NCBI RefSeq assembly: GCF_000346485.2
Contig: NZ_KQ976354.1
Location: 11,304,341 to 11,368,340 of the forward strand
Length of the DNA stretch: 64,000 nt
Source of the DNA: Scytonema hofmannii PCC 7110
Lineage (GTDB): Bacteria > Cyanobacteriota > Cyanobacteriia > Cyanobacteriales > Nostocaceae
Direction: 5' to 3'
Position numbers and translations under genes: made by a program. The notes beneath the pieces are model-generated. The model made no database searches. It saw nothing but the letters and a program-made list of their open reading frames with translations, and was not told the origin of the DNA. Below, piece by piece: positions 8,707 through 17,761 of this stretch (its first letter is position 1; the number at the start of each line of letters is the position of its first letter).

Positions 8707-9792
8707 TTAGTTGCAACCAACAGCAGTGCAAGTGCGAGGTTTATCAACATAAGTTGTGGGTGTTGTTGGTTGGTTGTAAACTGTGGGAGGCTCGCTATTT
8801 GGGACAAAAGAAGCGCAGTTAGCGATCGCTCTAGTGTAAGCTTCTTGACGAGAGACAACACCAGTGTTGAGGCGTTGCTCAAAAGTTTGTTGATTATTAA
8901 CAACGCTCATCGCCACAAGAAATGCACTTTCCATCTTATTTTGAACAGCATCGCGACTTTCGATAGTGTCCATTCCAGTACTGGAAACATCCAACGCAAA
9001 ACCCAAGCCACCACCACCAATGCGCTTTGGTTTGAGAGCGAAACCTTGGCGGTAATTGACGGATGCTCCACAAGCCGAACTATATTGGAACGAGAACGCT
9101 TCACCGCCAGTTCCTGGTGCAGTCGAACCAAATTGAATGTGGTTGTGTCGAGCACCTTCCACCTTGACACGTGTGGTCGGGGAAACATTAGGGGCGACAG
9201 TTGTTGCACCAGTCGTCATCGATTGATGGTTCTTTTGGTCGCCCACGGAAGAGTGAGCGCGGTTATTGACATCACCAACTTTGGCGTCACCACCACCAGA
9301 GTGGTTAAGATTTGTATTGTGACTGTTACCACTGTCGCGAATTGTGGCTTTGGCATCAGAGCTACTGTTGGAATCACTACTGCTGTTGGAATCAGAGTTA
9401 GCTGTGGTGGGAGTAATCACAGTTGTATTTGTACCGCCATTTTCTACCTGTTGGCTGATACCAGGAACATAGCCACCTGATGAATCGTGATGGCCTCCGC
9501 CTCCGCCATCGGTTGTTGATGTGCTGCTCCCGGAACCGTAAATCGCCGTGTTGCGAGCATCGCAACGTGGGTCGATATGTGGAACATCATTTCTGGCTTC
9601 ACAATCAATGTCTTGATTTAAAGTGCCAGTGGGATTGACGGTCAAGTTAGCCGCATCCACAAATGTCTCCGGACCAATAGCCGAACCCTTTATTTTTTGA
9701 TTCACCACTTGAGCACTGGCAACATCTGCACACAAAATAGCAGTTGCTGATAAACTTAATAAACCGATGGTAGCAATTTTTAAAGCAAACAT
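8707..9792 (-). CDS. 361-aa secreted protein, copy B
   Basis: Same protein as 5504-6589: signal peptide, Ser/Asn/Gly-rich middle, conserved C-terminal region and CTAVGCN end. The only amino-acid changes fall in residues 332-341 (DVKPPTLEER in copy A, NSEPPTVYNQ here). It is driven by its own P-element 142 bp upstream. The retained identity at DNA level points to a recent duplication or gene conversion. Confidence 0.75.
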   Translation of the reverse strand: MFALKIATIGLLSLSATAILCADVASAQVVNQKIKGSAIGPETFVDAANLTVNPTGTLNQDIDCEARNDVPHIDPRCDARNTAIYGSGSSTSTTDGGGGGHHDSSGGYVPGISQQVENGGTNTTVITPTTANSDSNSSSDSNSSSDAKATIRDSGNSHNTNLNHSGGGDAKVGDVNNRAHSSVGDQKNHQSMTTGATTVAPNVSPTTRVKVEGARHNHIQFGSTAPGTGGEAFSFQYSSACGASVNYRQGFALKPKRIGGGGLGFALDVSSTGMDTIESRDAVQNKMESAFLVAMSVVNNQQTFEQRLNTGVVSRQEAYTRAIANCASFVPNSEPPTVYNQPTTPTTYVDKPRTCTAVGCN

Positions 9793-9933
9793 AACTGACT
9801 CCTAATATTTAACTAATAACTTTGATAAATTCAGCCATAAAAATCAAAAACAAACAAGTGAGAGTCGGTGTTTATCAAACAAGTCGATGAGTTAGATAAC
9901 TATCAGGTTCAATCTCTGTTGCCAGCGCACCTG

Positions 9934-9999
9934 CGACTCTCTATATATCTCTGCCTCTGTTTAACGAGTTTTATTCAAAGTTAAAAAAATTTTTTTGAG
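9934..9999 (-). promoter_or_regulatory. P-element copy 3
   Basis: Same as copy 2 with a few substitutions in the spacer (AGGCAGAGATATATAGAG); the 22-nt distance is kept. Confidence 0.6.
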
Positions 10000-10113
10000 A
10001 ATAGTTTGAAGAAGATGTTTTAAAGTTTTCAGTTGGATACAATACGGTAAAGATTTAAGGAACCGCACCCTTGACGCGGATGCACCTAAGAGAAAACTGT
10101 TATCATCGCCAAA

Positions 10114-10140
10114 AACCCGGTTTTGTTGAAAAACCGGGTT
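10114..10140 (-). terminator. Rho-independent terminator after the lysozyme gene
   Basis: Minus-strand hairpin AACCCGGTTTT / AAAACCGGGTT followed by TTT. It lies about 55 bp past the lysozyme stop and shares its sequence with the 6879 terminator. Confidence 0.7.
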
Positions 10141-10195
10141 GGGGTAGATGTTTCACTTATTTTTGCTGACTCATATCCAATCTTGAAAGCCCAAA

Positions 10196-10933
10196 CTAGA
10201 GGGGGGTCAAGAATAGTTCAGCTTCAGCTTGCCTTCGTGTCAAAAGCCCTTTCTCAACATTTGTTCCAGGGTTGCGATACTTGATAAAAGTTTCGCGGAT
10301 TTTAGACCAATCACGATTCTGTAAAACTGTAGTCATTGAATTGAAGTTAGGAGCGCCATAGAATTTACTCCCCAAGTTGTAGCCAAAGCTGAGTAATGCT
10401 CCTTGTTGGTTAGTGTTGAGTTCGCCCCAACAAGGTATTTTTGCTAAATCGGGTAAGTAGTTTCTTTCCAACTGATGAATCAAAAGCTCATCAGCTTCTT
10501 TTTGGGAAATGCTCTCTCCAAGATGCCACGCACTACCATCAAGTTTCTTGGTCGATCCCCAGCCAATTGTAATTGGTTCTCGGTTGGTTAAAGGATCGGG
10601 GTATGCATCAAGAAAGCAACCTTCAAAGCGTTTAATTAACTCAACTCCACAATTAGGTAAGCTTGTGGGAATTGCGGCAGAGGAATTGGGAACTTCCTTG
10701 GCTTCAATGAGCTTTTCTGCAAATGCAGCATTAAGAAGTTCAGGTAAGTCAAAGGCTTGGGCAAATTTTACTGTTGCCTGTTTAGTGATTGGTCCATAAG
10801 CGCCGTCAGCAACTCCCGAAAGTAATTTTAGATCTCGGAGACGGATTTGAACTTGCTGTGCTAACTCGCTGTCTTGACTCAAATAATCCAATTCAAAGGA
10901 TTCGTTAAGCTTGACAATGTCTTGAAGTTTCAT
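10196..10933 (-). CDS. GH24 lysozyme (phage-type muramidase) with peptidoglycan-binding-like N-terminus
   Basis: Hydrolyses the MurNAc-GlcNAc bond of peptidoglycan. Residues about 15-75 look like a peptidoglycan-binding repeat (RDLKLLSGVADGAYGPITKQ). Residues about 95-245 are the GH24 catalytic domain: catalytic Glu in LIKRFEGC, Asp nine residues on in YPDP, then TIGWGST, and the C-terminal GLLTRRQAEAELF that is characteristic of T4/P21-type lysozymes. There is no signal peptide and no holin nearby. It is the last gene of a P-element-driven unit (65-aa protein, YkuD-like protein, lysozyme) ending in a hairpin, so it may act as an antibacterial effector or in cell-wall remodelling and need not be part of a prophage. 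Confidence 0.88.
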   Translation of the reverse strand: MKLQDIVKLNESFELDYLSQDSELAQQVQIRLRDLKLLSGVADGAYGPITKQATVKFAQAFDLPELLNAAFAEKLIEAKEVPNSSAAIPTSLPNCGVELIKRFEGCFLDAYPDPLTNREPITIGWGSTKKLDGSAWHLGESISQKEADELLIHQLERNYLPDLAKIPCWGELNTNQQGALLSFGYNLGSKFYGAPNFNSMTTVLQNRDWSKIRETFIKYRNPGTNVEKGLLTRRQAEAELFLTPL

Positions 10934-10963
10934 ATTGCTCTCCTTTTAATAAGTTGAATAAGT

Positions 10964-11425
10964 TTAATAAGTGTAGCCAACGAGAAGTTTAACTTCTTTG
11001 TGTTCTTTGCATTTTGCTGTGAAGACTTTTTCAAAATCTGCAAACTCATTGTCTGAGAGCACGATACAACCCATACTTCCTGGCACATTTGCATCGCGGT
11101 GAATCAGTAAATCAGAACGAGTTCCGCCATCCTTGGTTTTGACTTCAAAGGGTGTAATCGGATACCCATTACCTTCGACTCCCTTGACGTGTTTCAGGTC
11201 TACAGGATTGACTGTCACAGAGTAAAAAGGTAATGGCTGAGCCAGTTCATAAGTTGGGGGTAACACTCCACCACGAACATTCCAATCTTTGACGCCTTGC
11301 TTGTCTGGAGTGCTTGTTGTTGCTACCCATCTACCAACAATTCCTTGAGTTTCATCAATCAGGAATAGTCTTCCTCTGTTCAAATCTTGTGTTTCGTCTA
11401 GTGACATCGTGAAGAATAAAAGCAT
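10964..11425 (-). CDS. YkuD/L,D-transpeptidase-like protein, copy 1
   Basis: A 153-aa protein whose C-terminal half carries LLIHRDANVPGSMGCIVLS, matching the His...S-x-G-C signature of L,D-transpeptidase-like enzymes, with the Cys as nucleophile. The first 35 residues (ETQDLNRGRLFLIDETQ...ATTST) align with the N-terminus of the 65-aa proteins. No signal peptide is seen. It ends 30 bp before the lysozyme, so a cell-wall role is likely. It is identical in protein to copy 2 (12091-12552), with only a few silent differences. The family call rests on the one motif. Confidence 0.65.
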   Translation of the reverse strand: MLLFFTMSLDETQDLNRGRLFLIDETQGIVGRWVATTSTPDKQGVKDWNVRGGVLPPTYELAQPLPFYSVTVNPVDLKHVKGVEGNGYPITPFEVKTKDGGTRSDLLIHRDANVPGSMGCIVLSDNEFADFEKVFTAKCKEHKEVKLLVGYTY

Positions 11426-11540
11426 ATTCGTAGTTTTCCTGTTGAATTTAAATTGGAGTTAACTTTGGTGTTCTTTTAACAGATGTCAGTCAATTTGTTG
11501 CAGCCGAAACTCAGCTTTCCTCTCAGGGATAAGATATTGC
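10964..11540. repeat. 577-bp direct repeat (pairs with 12091-12667)
   Basis: The YkuD-like gene and about 115 bp upstream recur with an offset of 1127 bp and almost no changes. The 550-bp spacer holds a P-element and the first 65-aa gene. Confidence 0.9.
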
Positions 11541-11568
11541 CCTCTGCCATCATGACTTCCAGTGATAC

Positions 11569-11766
11569 TTATCTGCGATCGCCTGCGCCTTTTGTGTCTG
11601 TACCACCTGTACGCGGTGGTCTTGGTATTGACCTACTGCTAGTGGTGCTTGTGTTAAACTGCTTACCTAGAATTTCTTGAATTCTCTCTATGAGAAATAG
11701 CTTTTTTCGGTTCAGTTGTTGTGATTTTTCTAGTAGTATAGTTGTTGCTAATCTCTGAGAAAACAT
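11569..11766 (-). CDS. 65-aa conserved peptide A (P-unit leader protein)
   Basis: Start chosen at the ATG preceded by GGAGG (a TTG twelve bases earlier is inside that site). The protein has a charged N-terminal part with MFSQRLATT, LEKSQQLNRKKLFLIERIQ, a Ser/Thr linker and a fixed tail PRPPRTGGTDTKGAGDRR. Two sisters of the same length exist at 17112 and 17762. The N-terminal part is related to the YkuD-like protein that follows it, and the tail is related to the DUF928 protein. A P-element lies 85 bp upstream. Function unknown; the leader-plus-tail layout is reminiscent of a precursor peptide, but no modifying enzyme was seen. Confidence 0.65.
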   Translation of the reverse strand: MFSQRLATTILLEKSQQLNRKKLFLIERIQEILGKQFNTSTTSSRSIPRPPRTGGTDTKGAGDRR

Positions 11767-11850
11767 TGCATCCTCCAAATAATTATGTTAGAAAATTGAT
11801 TCTGGTATTAGAGTCGTTGCACTTAGAGTTTCTTCTTTTAGCAGCACCAC

Positions 11851-11917
11851 TGCAACTCTCTATATATTTCTGCGCTTGTCTTCAAGGTTTTATTCAAATC
11901 AGGAGAAATTTTTTTGA
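11851..11917 (-). promoter_or_regulatory. P-element copy 4
   Basis: Minus strand: TTTGAATAAAACC, 22 nt, ATAGAGAGTT-GCAG. The leader to peptide A is about 85 nt, the same as for peptides B and C. Confidence 0.65.
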
Positions 11918-12090
11918 TTTTTTGGATGTTGCCCATCTTGCACTGACCTCTCACCCTCCTGAAAATCGATGTAGAGACGCGATCGCTCATGGTAAAATCT
12001 AAAGTCTGATGTCCGATCTTGTTTAATTTGGAAGTCCTTAGACTAAGCTACTGATACAAGGTTGAGCGAAATTTAGGGAATTTATCTCGC

Positions 12091-12552
12091 TTAGTAAGTG
12101 TAGCCAACAAGAAGTTTAACTTCTTTGTGTTCTTTGCATTTTGCTGTGAAGACTTTTTCAAAATCTGCAAACTCATTGTCTGAGAGCACGATACAACCCA
12201 TACTTCCTGGCACATTTGCATCGCGGTGAATCAGTAAATCAGAACGAGTTCCGCCATCCTTGGTTTTGACTTCAAAGGGTGTAATCGGATACCCATTACC
12301 TTCGACTCCCTTGACGTGTTTCAAGTCCACAGGATTGACTGTCACAGAGTAAAAAGGTAATGGCTGAGCCAGTTCATAAGTTGGGGGTAACACTCCACCA
12401 CGAACATTCCAATCTTTGACGCCTTGCTTGTCTGGAGTGCTTGTTGTTGCTACCCATCTACCAACAATTCCTTGAGTTTCATCAATCAGGAATAGTCTTC
12501 CTCTGTTCAAATCTTGTGTTTCGTCTAGTGACATCGTGAAGAATAAAAGCAT
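12091..12552 (-). CDS. YkuD/L,D-transpeptidase-like protein, copy 2
   Basis: Protein identical to copy 1, with the same IHRDANVPGSMGC motif. It stands alone, without a 65-aa peptide or lysozyme, under its own P-element (12803) and T-element (12742). Since 115 bp of upstream sequence is shared with copy 1 and then diverges, this copy was probably placed under a second promoter by duplication. Confidence 0.65.
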   Translation of the reverse strand: MLLFFTMSLDETQDLNRGRLFLIDETQGIVGRWVATTSTPDKQGVKDWNVRGGVLPPTYELAQPLPFYSVTVNPVDLKHVKGVEGNGYPITPFEVKTKDGGTRSDLLIHRDANVPGSMGCIVLSDNEFADFEKVFTAKCKEHKEVKLLVGYTY

Positions 12553-12667
12553 ATTCGTAGTTTTCCTGTTGAATTTAAATTGGAGTTAACTTTGGTGTTC
12601 TTTTAACAGATGTCAGTCAATTTGTTGCAGCCGAAACTCAGCTTTCCTCTCAGGGATAAGATATTGA
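12091..12667. repeat. 577-bp direct repeat, second arm
   Basis: Partner of 10964-11540. Confidence 0.9.
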
Positions 12668-12741
12668 GTATTTCCGCTCTTTGCGTTCCGTAACTTCATG
12701 ACTTGAAGATATCAGTACCAACTTTGAGCTTGCATCATAGA

Positions 12742-12771
12742 AATGTCATTAGATGGGCATTACATTTGTCA
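12742..12771 (-). promoter_or_regulatory. T-element upstream of YkuD-like copy 2
   Basis: TGACAAATGTAATGCCCAT, then TGACATTT, half-site starts 23 nt apart, GATATC about 35 nt on. Nearly identical to the copy upstream of the DUF928 gene. Confidence 0.6.
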
Positions 12772-12802
12772 TGATATCGATGTCGTTCTGTTTGGAGCGC
12801 AA

Positions 12803-12869
12803 CTGCAACTCTCTATATATCTCTGCTCGCGTCTTCAAGGTTTTATTCAAATTTAGGGAAAATTTTTTG
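12803..12869 (-). promoter_or_regulatory. P-element copy 5
   Basis: Minus strand: TTTGAATAAAACC, 22 nt, ATAGAGAGTT. It lies 250 bp upstream of YkuD-like copy 2 and just past the stop of the TpsA gene. Confidence 0.65.
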
Positions 12870-12957
12870 AGATAGCAGTTTTCATCTGCATAAAGTACAA
12901 GTGAGTTCGACAGCCTCTGACAAAATTGCCAAGCGATCGTTGTTGTCCCACAGATAT

Positions 12958-15900
12958 CTACCAAGGGTTACCAATCATCGTAAAAGGTGCCCAGTAATAT
13001 GGATGGGATAAATTTTTGATTTCTGTTAATTTTACAGTTAAATTTGCACTTCCACCCGACCATACTAATTTTCCATGCTCGATTTTCACTCTCTTGTTCA
13101 ACATTTCTATCTGTGCTTTTTGCAGTGCTTCTGCCTTGATGCGCGATTTTTTAAGCTGCTGATAGAACTCTGTGACTAAGCCCATAGTGGCTGAATCGTT
13201 AACTAACCAGAGACTAGCTAAAGCAGATTTGACTCCCGCTCTAGCGGCAAAGCCTGCAAAACCCAGTTCAGCTTCTCGATCGCCTGCGGTTGTTTCACAG
13301 GCGCTAAGCACTAATAATTCTACAGATGGATTATCAAGTTTTAATGTCCTTAACTGATCTAAGCGGAGGTTAGTGTCCCACAGTTCAATATAGGAGTTTT
13401 TAACTTCTCCTTGTTTAAAATCTTCTGTGACATCTTTGGTGGTATCTTCTGAATCAAATTTTCCATGTGTTGCTAAATGGATAATGCCATAGGGCGGACG
13501 ATTTTTCAGACTATCCAATAGAAAATTTTCATTTTTGATAGGTGGACTGGTTTTCTCCCACACTTTTTTGATTAAATCCAGTTCCATTTCTACTGCGGGT
13601 AGATTGCGTGCAGGGTCGGCAAATTTTGACCTACCCATTGCTAAAAGCTCCGAATTTCTAATATTTACATAACGAGTGTCTGTTAAGCTGAGGCTAGGCA
13701 TTAAGCCAACACTATATTTCTCTATCAAAAATTTGCGATCGCGCTCATCATAAAGAGATGCTAGCGGGATGGAACGCAAACCAGCATCCGTGATGAATGT
13801 TAAGTTATTAATTTTTTGAGCTTTTAAATCCTTTTCTATTGGTTCAATCAACCATTTGTAAAGTTGTTGGGCTGGAGCTTTATAGTCCTGACTGTTACGA
13901 ATGGCTTTGCCTTCGTCTTGAACCGCAAAAGTAAATTCCTCTGCTTTCTCCAACATTTTTTTGCGGGTAACTTCACGATTGGACTTACGAATGGGTTTAC
14001 CATTAGGCGTAATTAAAACAAGTTCCAATGGGTCATCATCACTTGTTCCTTGAGGTGAAGTTGCAAAAGTAGCATAGATAATTGCTGGTTTAACACCTGT
14101 ATCTAACTGAACGTTTTGTAGCAGTTGACAAGCTTCTACCAAGTTTTTCCCAGCCAAATCATAACCGAGATGTTTTTGATATTCGCGGATGAGTTTACCT
14201 TCTAATTCACTAATACCAGCATCAGCGCAAGGAGTACGGGCAATAACTGATAATCGTGGGGTTAAACGTCCCCTTGGAGGAGTTCTGGATGTAGAAATTT
14301 GAATATTACCCCGCGTTAAATTATCAGCATTATCAACAAAAGCTTCCCCTGCAAAAATAGAGTTTTCTCCTGTGGTGATAATTCCAGCAGTGCCGTTAAC
14401 ATTGGGATTCCCAACAGTAAACGGAGTATCATTCATGCCACCACCATGTCTAATAATGATGCTACCGTTACTAGTAGTCCCAGTTGTGGCAATGCTAGCT
14501 GGGGTTTGAGGAATCAGGTTTGTAGCACGGAAGAACTTTCCAGTCGTAATATCTACATTTCCGCCTGCAGTACCGCCTCTAGCATCTATGAAGCTGACTT
14601 GAATGTCCTCAGGAGGGTCAAGGGTAACGTTTCCACCTCTGCCTGAAAATCCTCTGGAGGTAATTTCCCTAGTTGTGATTTGGGAAGTTGATTGAATAAA
14701 AATGTTGCCACCATTGAGAGCGGAGGTATCAATATCGGCTATATTAATTGTTCCTCCGCTGAAGGTGACTGAACCACCGTTAGCACCAATTGTGCCATTA
14801 TTGCCTCCTGGGGTACTACCTCTACCACCAGCACCGCTAACTGTAGTGATGTTGTCTGTTTTTATGTTGCCAGTTGCTGTAAGTGTAACTTGACCGCCAC
14901 TGTTGCCATTACCCCCATTGTTACCGCTACCAGCAGTACCAGCATTACCGGGATTGCCACCAGTGCCAGGAGTGCCAGGAGTGCCATTAAGGGCATCAGT
15001 ATTACGAGAACCACCATTACCGCCATTGCCACCATTACCTCTACTACCTGCACTACCTCCGCTACCTGCACTACCTGCACTACCTCCGCTACTTCCATTA
15101 CCTCCAGTGGTAGCGATATTACTTGTTGTAACGCTTCCAGAGGTAGCTGTCAGTATAACCTGACCGCCAGTACCGCCAATACCTCCAGTCCCACCATTAC
15201 TAGCAATAGCACCATTGCCGCCAGCCCCACCATTACCACCATTGCCACCAACCCCGCCATTACCACGATTCTCAACACGACCACCATTGCCGCCAGTACC
15301 ACCCGTACCACCCGTACCACCAGTACCACCATTGCCACCAGTACCACCAGTACCACCAGTACCACCAGTACCACCAGTACCAGCAGACAGAACAATGTTG
15401 TCTGTTGCAATCCCTTTAGAAGTTGCTGTCAGGTTAACTTGACCACCTGCCCCACCATTACCACCATCGCCACCTCTACCACCATCGCCACCTCTACCAC
15501 CATCGCCACCTCTACCACCATCGCCACCTCTACCACCATCGCCACCTCTGCTCCTAAGAGGTCCAAAATCACTATCACCATTGCCACCATTACCACCATT
15601 GCCGCCTCTACCACCATTGCCACCTCTACCACCACTCCCACCTCTACCACCATCGCCACCACTCCCACCTGTACCGCCAGTGGTAGCGATGTTACCTGTT
15701 TTTATGCCTCCAGAAGTAGCTGACAGTATAACTTGACCACCAACACCGCCATTACCACCAACGCCGCCATTACCACCAGGATTACCATCAGCACCGGAAT
15801 TGCCGCTTCTAGCAAAATCACCATCAGTGCCATCATCACCAATGAAACCATTATTGCCATCAGTGCCATCATCACCAAGAATACCACTGCTCCCATCACT

Positions 15901-16908
15901 ACCATCAGTACCACGATCGCCATCAGCACCACGAGCACCGTTAGCTTCTATATTTCCCGTAGTAATACTTGCCGCCCTAACATTGACTCTACCTCCATTC
16001 TGACCTGCTTCTTTACCAGAGACATCAAGAGTACCAGTTAAAACTGCACTTCCCGGTTCTGCTGTGACTCCCCCAGCATTACCCTGTCTTCCAAGGGTAA
16101 GTAGTTCTGGCAAAGAAACAATAGGCAAAGTCCACGGCTGCGGCTGACTGCTATTTGCGTTGAGTGGTTCAATCTCTAAACTCAGGACGTTTCCTGGTTG
16201 AGAGATGCGTACCAAATTCTGTCCCGGTACTGCTGTCACGGTAATTTGTCCTGCTGCTGCAGACAAGTTCCCTGTACTGAAAACTGTACCACCAACAAAA
16301 GTTAAATTTTGCCCGGTTCCCACTGACAAATTACCAAGGTTAGCAATAGCCCCTGATTGCTGCATTGTAAAAGCAAAGGTCGTTGGATTTCCTACAAGAG
16401 TGGTGTAATCATTTGTACCCAAGGCATTAAACCAACTAGAACCAAAACCAATGCCGTTGGCGGTAGTCGCAGTAAAGGCAGCAGGCACATTTAAGCTGGC
16501 ATTAGAACCAAAAATAATACCCGATGGATTCATGAGGAACAGATTGGAATTACTACCTGTTACTTGAATTAAACCGTTTATAACAGATGGGTCACCGCCA
16601 ATCACCCGTCCCAAAATGTTTTGAATATTAGGGTTGGAAATAAAGTTAGCAATTTGGTTTTCACTCAAACCAAACTGGGTAAAACTGTGGAAGAGATTAG
16701 CTTTGTCTCCAGAAAGCTGTCCGCCAGTGATGTCAAATCTGTTGCCATTAGGGGTAATGAGAGTACCCGTTCCATCAGGGGCGGGAGTAATGCTTTGTGC
16801 TTGTACCCGTTCTACATACACATACGTCAACAGAGGAGATGTTGCCAAAAGCAAACTAATGATTCTTGCTGCTAATTTCCTTGGTTTCATATCAATGAAT
16901 AGGCGCAA
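12958..16908 (-). CDS. TpsA exoprotein: haemagglutination-activity domain, Gly-rich region, C-terminal CHAT protease domain
   Basis: Two-partner-secretion exoprotein of 1316 aa. Signal peptide at about 7-38, then the TPS secretion domain (about 40-160; [29 protein letters not shown]) and beta-helix-like repeats to about 330. A long GGxGGxGG region follows (about 340-700), then more beta repeats. The CHAT caspase-like domain is at about 1000-1316 with the catalytic His in IHLATHGKF and Cys in [12 protein letters not shown]. The TTG at 16908 has GAGGA six bases upstream; the ATG at 16890 (MKPRKLAAR) is an alternative without one. It lies downstream of P-element 6. The likely exporter is the TpsB at 1187. 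Confidence 0.9.
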   Translation of the reverse strand: MRLFIDMKPRKLAARIISLLLATSPLLTYVYVERVQAQSITPAPDGTGTLITPNGNRFDITGGQLSGDKANLFHSFTQFGLSENQIANFISNPNIQNILGRVIGGDPSVINGLIQVTGSNSNLFLMNPSGIIFGSNASLNVPAAFTATTANGIGFGSSWFNALGTNDYTTLVGNPTTFAFTMQQSGAIANLGNLSVGTGQNLTFVGGTVFSTGNLSAAAGQITVTAVPGQNLVRISQPGNVLSLEIEPLNANSSQPQPWTLPIVSLPELLTLGRQGNAGGVTAEPGSAVLTGTLDVSGKEAGQNGGRVNVRAASITTGNIEANGARGADGDRGTDGSDGSSGILGDDGTDGNNGFIGDDGTDGDFARSGNSGADGNPGGNGGVGGNGGVGGQVILSATSGGIKTGNIATTGGTGGSGGDGGRGGSGGRGGNGGRGGNGGNGGNGDSDFGPLRSRGGDGGRGGDGGRGGDGGRGGDGGRGGDGGNGGAGGQVNLTATSKGIATDNIVLSAGTGGTGGTGGTGGTGGNGGTGGTGGTGGTGGNGGRVENRGNGGVGGNGGNGGAGGNGAIASNGGTGGIGGTGGQVILTATSGSVTTSNIATTGGNGSSGGSAGSAGSGGSAGSRGNGGNGGNGGSRNTDALNGTPGTPGTGGNPGNAGTAGSGNNGGNGNSGGQVTLTATGNIKTDNITTVSGAGGRGSTPGGNNGTIGANGGSVTFSGGTINIADIDTSALNGGNIFIQSTSQITTREITSRGFSGRGGNVTLDPPEDIQVSFIDARGGTAGGNVDITTGKFFRATNLIPQTPASIATTGTTSNGSIIIRHGGGMNDTPFTVGNPNVNGTAGIITTGENSIFAGEAFVDNADNLTRGNIQISTSRTPPRGRLTPRLSVIARTPCADAGISELEGKLIREYQKHLGYDLAGKNLVEACQLLQNVQLDTGVKPAIIYATFATSPQGTSDDDPLELVLITPNGKPIRKSNREVTRKKMLEKAEEFTFAVQDEGKAIRNSQDYKAPAQQLYKWLIEPIEKDLKAQKINNLTFITDAGLRSIPLASLYDERDRKFLIEKYSVGLMPSLSLTDTRYVNIRNSELLAMGRSKFADPARNLPAVEMELDLIKKVWEKTSPPIKNENFLLDSLKNRPPYGIIHLATHGKFDSEDTTKDVTEDFKQGEVKNSYIELWDTNLRLDQLRTLKLDNPSVELLVLSACETTAGDREAELGFAGFAARAGVKSALASLWLVNDSATMGLVTEFYQQLKKSRIKAEALQKAQIEMLNKRVKIEHGKLVWSGGSANLTVKLTEIKNLSHPYYWAPFTMIGNPW

Positions 16909-17107
16909 CTAGAGTCCTCGTTTGCTAAATTTCAAGTATTGTACAACACAATTCCTTACTGAGCAACTTTTATAGAAGTAGGCTTTCTGGAGTTGAGCGG
17001 AATAAAGTTTAGCTTCTTGAAGGTTTGCTTGTTGTATGGTAGTTTTTTGTAAGTTGGCGTAGCCAAGATTGGCTTTCTTCAGATTGATACCACTTAAATT
17101 TGCAATG
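16909..17107 (-). pseudogene. pentapeptide-repeat protein remnant
   Basis: Reading the minus strand from 17107 gives repeats of the A-(N/K)-L-x-x type: IANLSGINLKKANLGYANL, then QQANLQEAKLYSAQLQKA. This is diagnostic of pentapeptide-repeat proteins. There is no start codon and the frame stops at 16909, directly before the TpsA TTG. It is a 3' gene fragment stranded between peptide B and TpsA. Confidence 0.7.
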
Positions 17108-17111
17108 ATAC

Positions 17112-17309
17112 TTATCTGCGATCGCCTGCGCCTTTTGTATCTGTACCACCTGTACGAGGTGGTCTTGGTATCGACCGGCTGCTTGTGGTGCTGGTCTCAA
17201 ACCACTTAGCTGTCATTCTTTGAACTTTATCTATAAGAAATAACTTTTTTCGCTTCGGTTGTTGTGTTTTTTCGAGTTCTATAGTTGTTGCTAATCTTTG
17301 AGAAAACAT
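17112..17309 (-). CDS. 65-aa conserved peptide B
   Basis: Sister of peptide A: MFSQRLATTIELEKTQQ, KRKKLFLIDKVQ, and the fixed tail PRPPRTGGTDTKGAGDRR followed at once by a stop. The ATG at 17309 follows a GGAGGG site. It is the first gene after P-element 6 and precedes the pentapeptide remnant and TpsA, so it may head the TpsA transcript. Its function is not known. Confidence 0.6.
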   Translation of the reverse strand: MFSQRLATTIELEKTQQPKRKKLFLIDKVQRMTAKWFETSTTSSRSIPRPPRTGGTDTKGAGDRR

Positions 17310-17391
17310 GATACCCTCCAAATAATTAGGTTAAAAAATTGATTTTGGCGAGAGTTGTTGCAGATCCGCGTTTCTTCTTTGAGCCGCACAA

Positions 17392-17454
17392 CTGCAACTC
17401 TCTATATTTCTGCTCGTATCTTCAAGGTTTTATGCAAATGAGGAGAAATCTTTT
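17392..17454 (-). promoter_or_regulatory. P-element copy 6 (spacing variant)
   Basis: Minus strand: TTTGCATAAAACC, 20 nt, ATAGAGAGTT. One AT pair is missing from the ATATATAG block, so the spacing is 20 and not 22, and GAATAAAA has changed to GCATAAAA. It may be a weakened copy. Confidence 0.5.
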
Positions 17455-17600
17455 GATTTTTTGGTGTACCTCCGTCAGGCATCGACCTCTCACTCTCGAG
17501 CCATGATGGATTTAGAAACGCGATCGCTCGCTGTAAAGTCTAAACTTTGAACTGAGCTACCGATCTCCGGCTGAGCAAAATTGACAGAATTTTATCTGGT

Positions 17601-17750
17601 TTAGTAAGTGTAGCCAACGAGAAGTTTTACCTCTTTGTGCTCTTTGCATTTTGCTGTGAGAACTTTTTCAAAATCTGCAAACTCATTGTCTGAGAGCACG
17701 ATACAACCCATACTTCCTGGCACATTTGCATCGCGGTGAATTAGTAGATC
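17601..17750 (-). pseudogene. 3' fragment of a YkuD-like gene
   Basis: The last 49 codons of the YkuD-like protein (DLLIHRDANVPGSMGC ... LLVGYTY) are present with a stop, but the fragment has no start and is out of frame with peptide C just upstream. It shows that a third peptide/YkuD-like unit once stood here and was deleted internally. Confidence 0.8.
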
Positions 17751-17761
17751 GCTCCGGTGAC

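Larger units (their letters stand above)
8707..10036. repeat. 1.33-kb direct repeat, right arm
   Basis: Partner of the repeat at 5504-6833. Homology stops near the upstream end, where the sequences after TTCAGTTGGATACA differ. Confidence 0.9.

Noticed and set aside
8686-9480. Plus-strand frames of 131-264 codons over the 361-aa genes
   Set aside because: They appear in both repeat copies only because the DNA is duplicated; signal peptide, promoter and composition support the minus-strand gene.
10196-12552. Prophage remnant (lysozyme plus YkuD-like genes)
   Set aside because: No capsid, tail, integrase or holin genes nearby; the genes share promoters with the sigma-linked secreted genes.
12749-12964. 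71-codon frame between TpsA and YkuD-like copy 2
   Set aside because: It lies over P-element 5 and the T-element; the conserved DNA there is better explained as regulatory.
14446-16041. Many long open frames on the opposite strand and other frames of the TpsA gene
   Set aside because: They are Thr/Ser/Ile- or Pro/Leu-only translations of the Gly-rich repeat codons; the TpsA frame explains the sequence.
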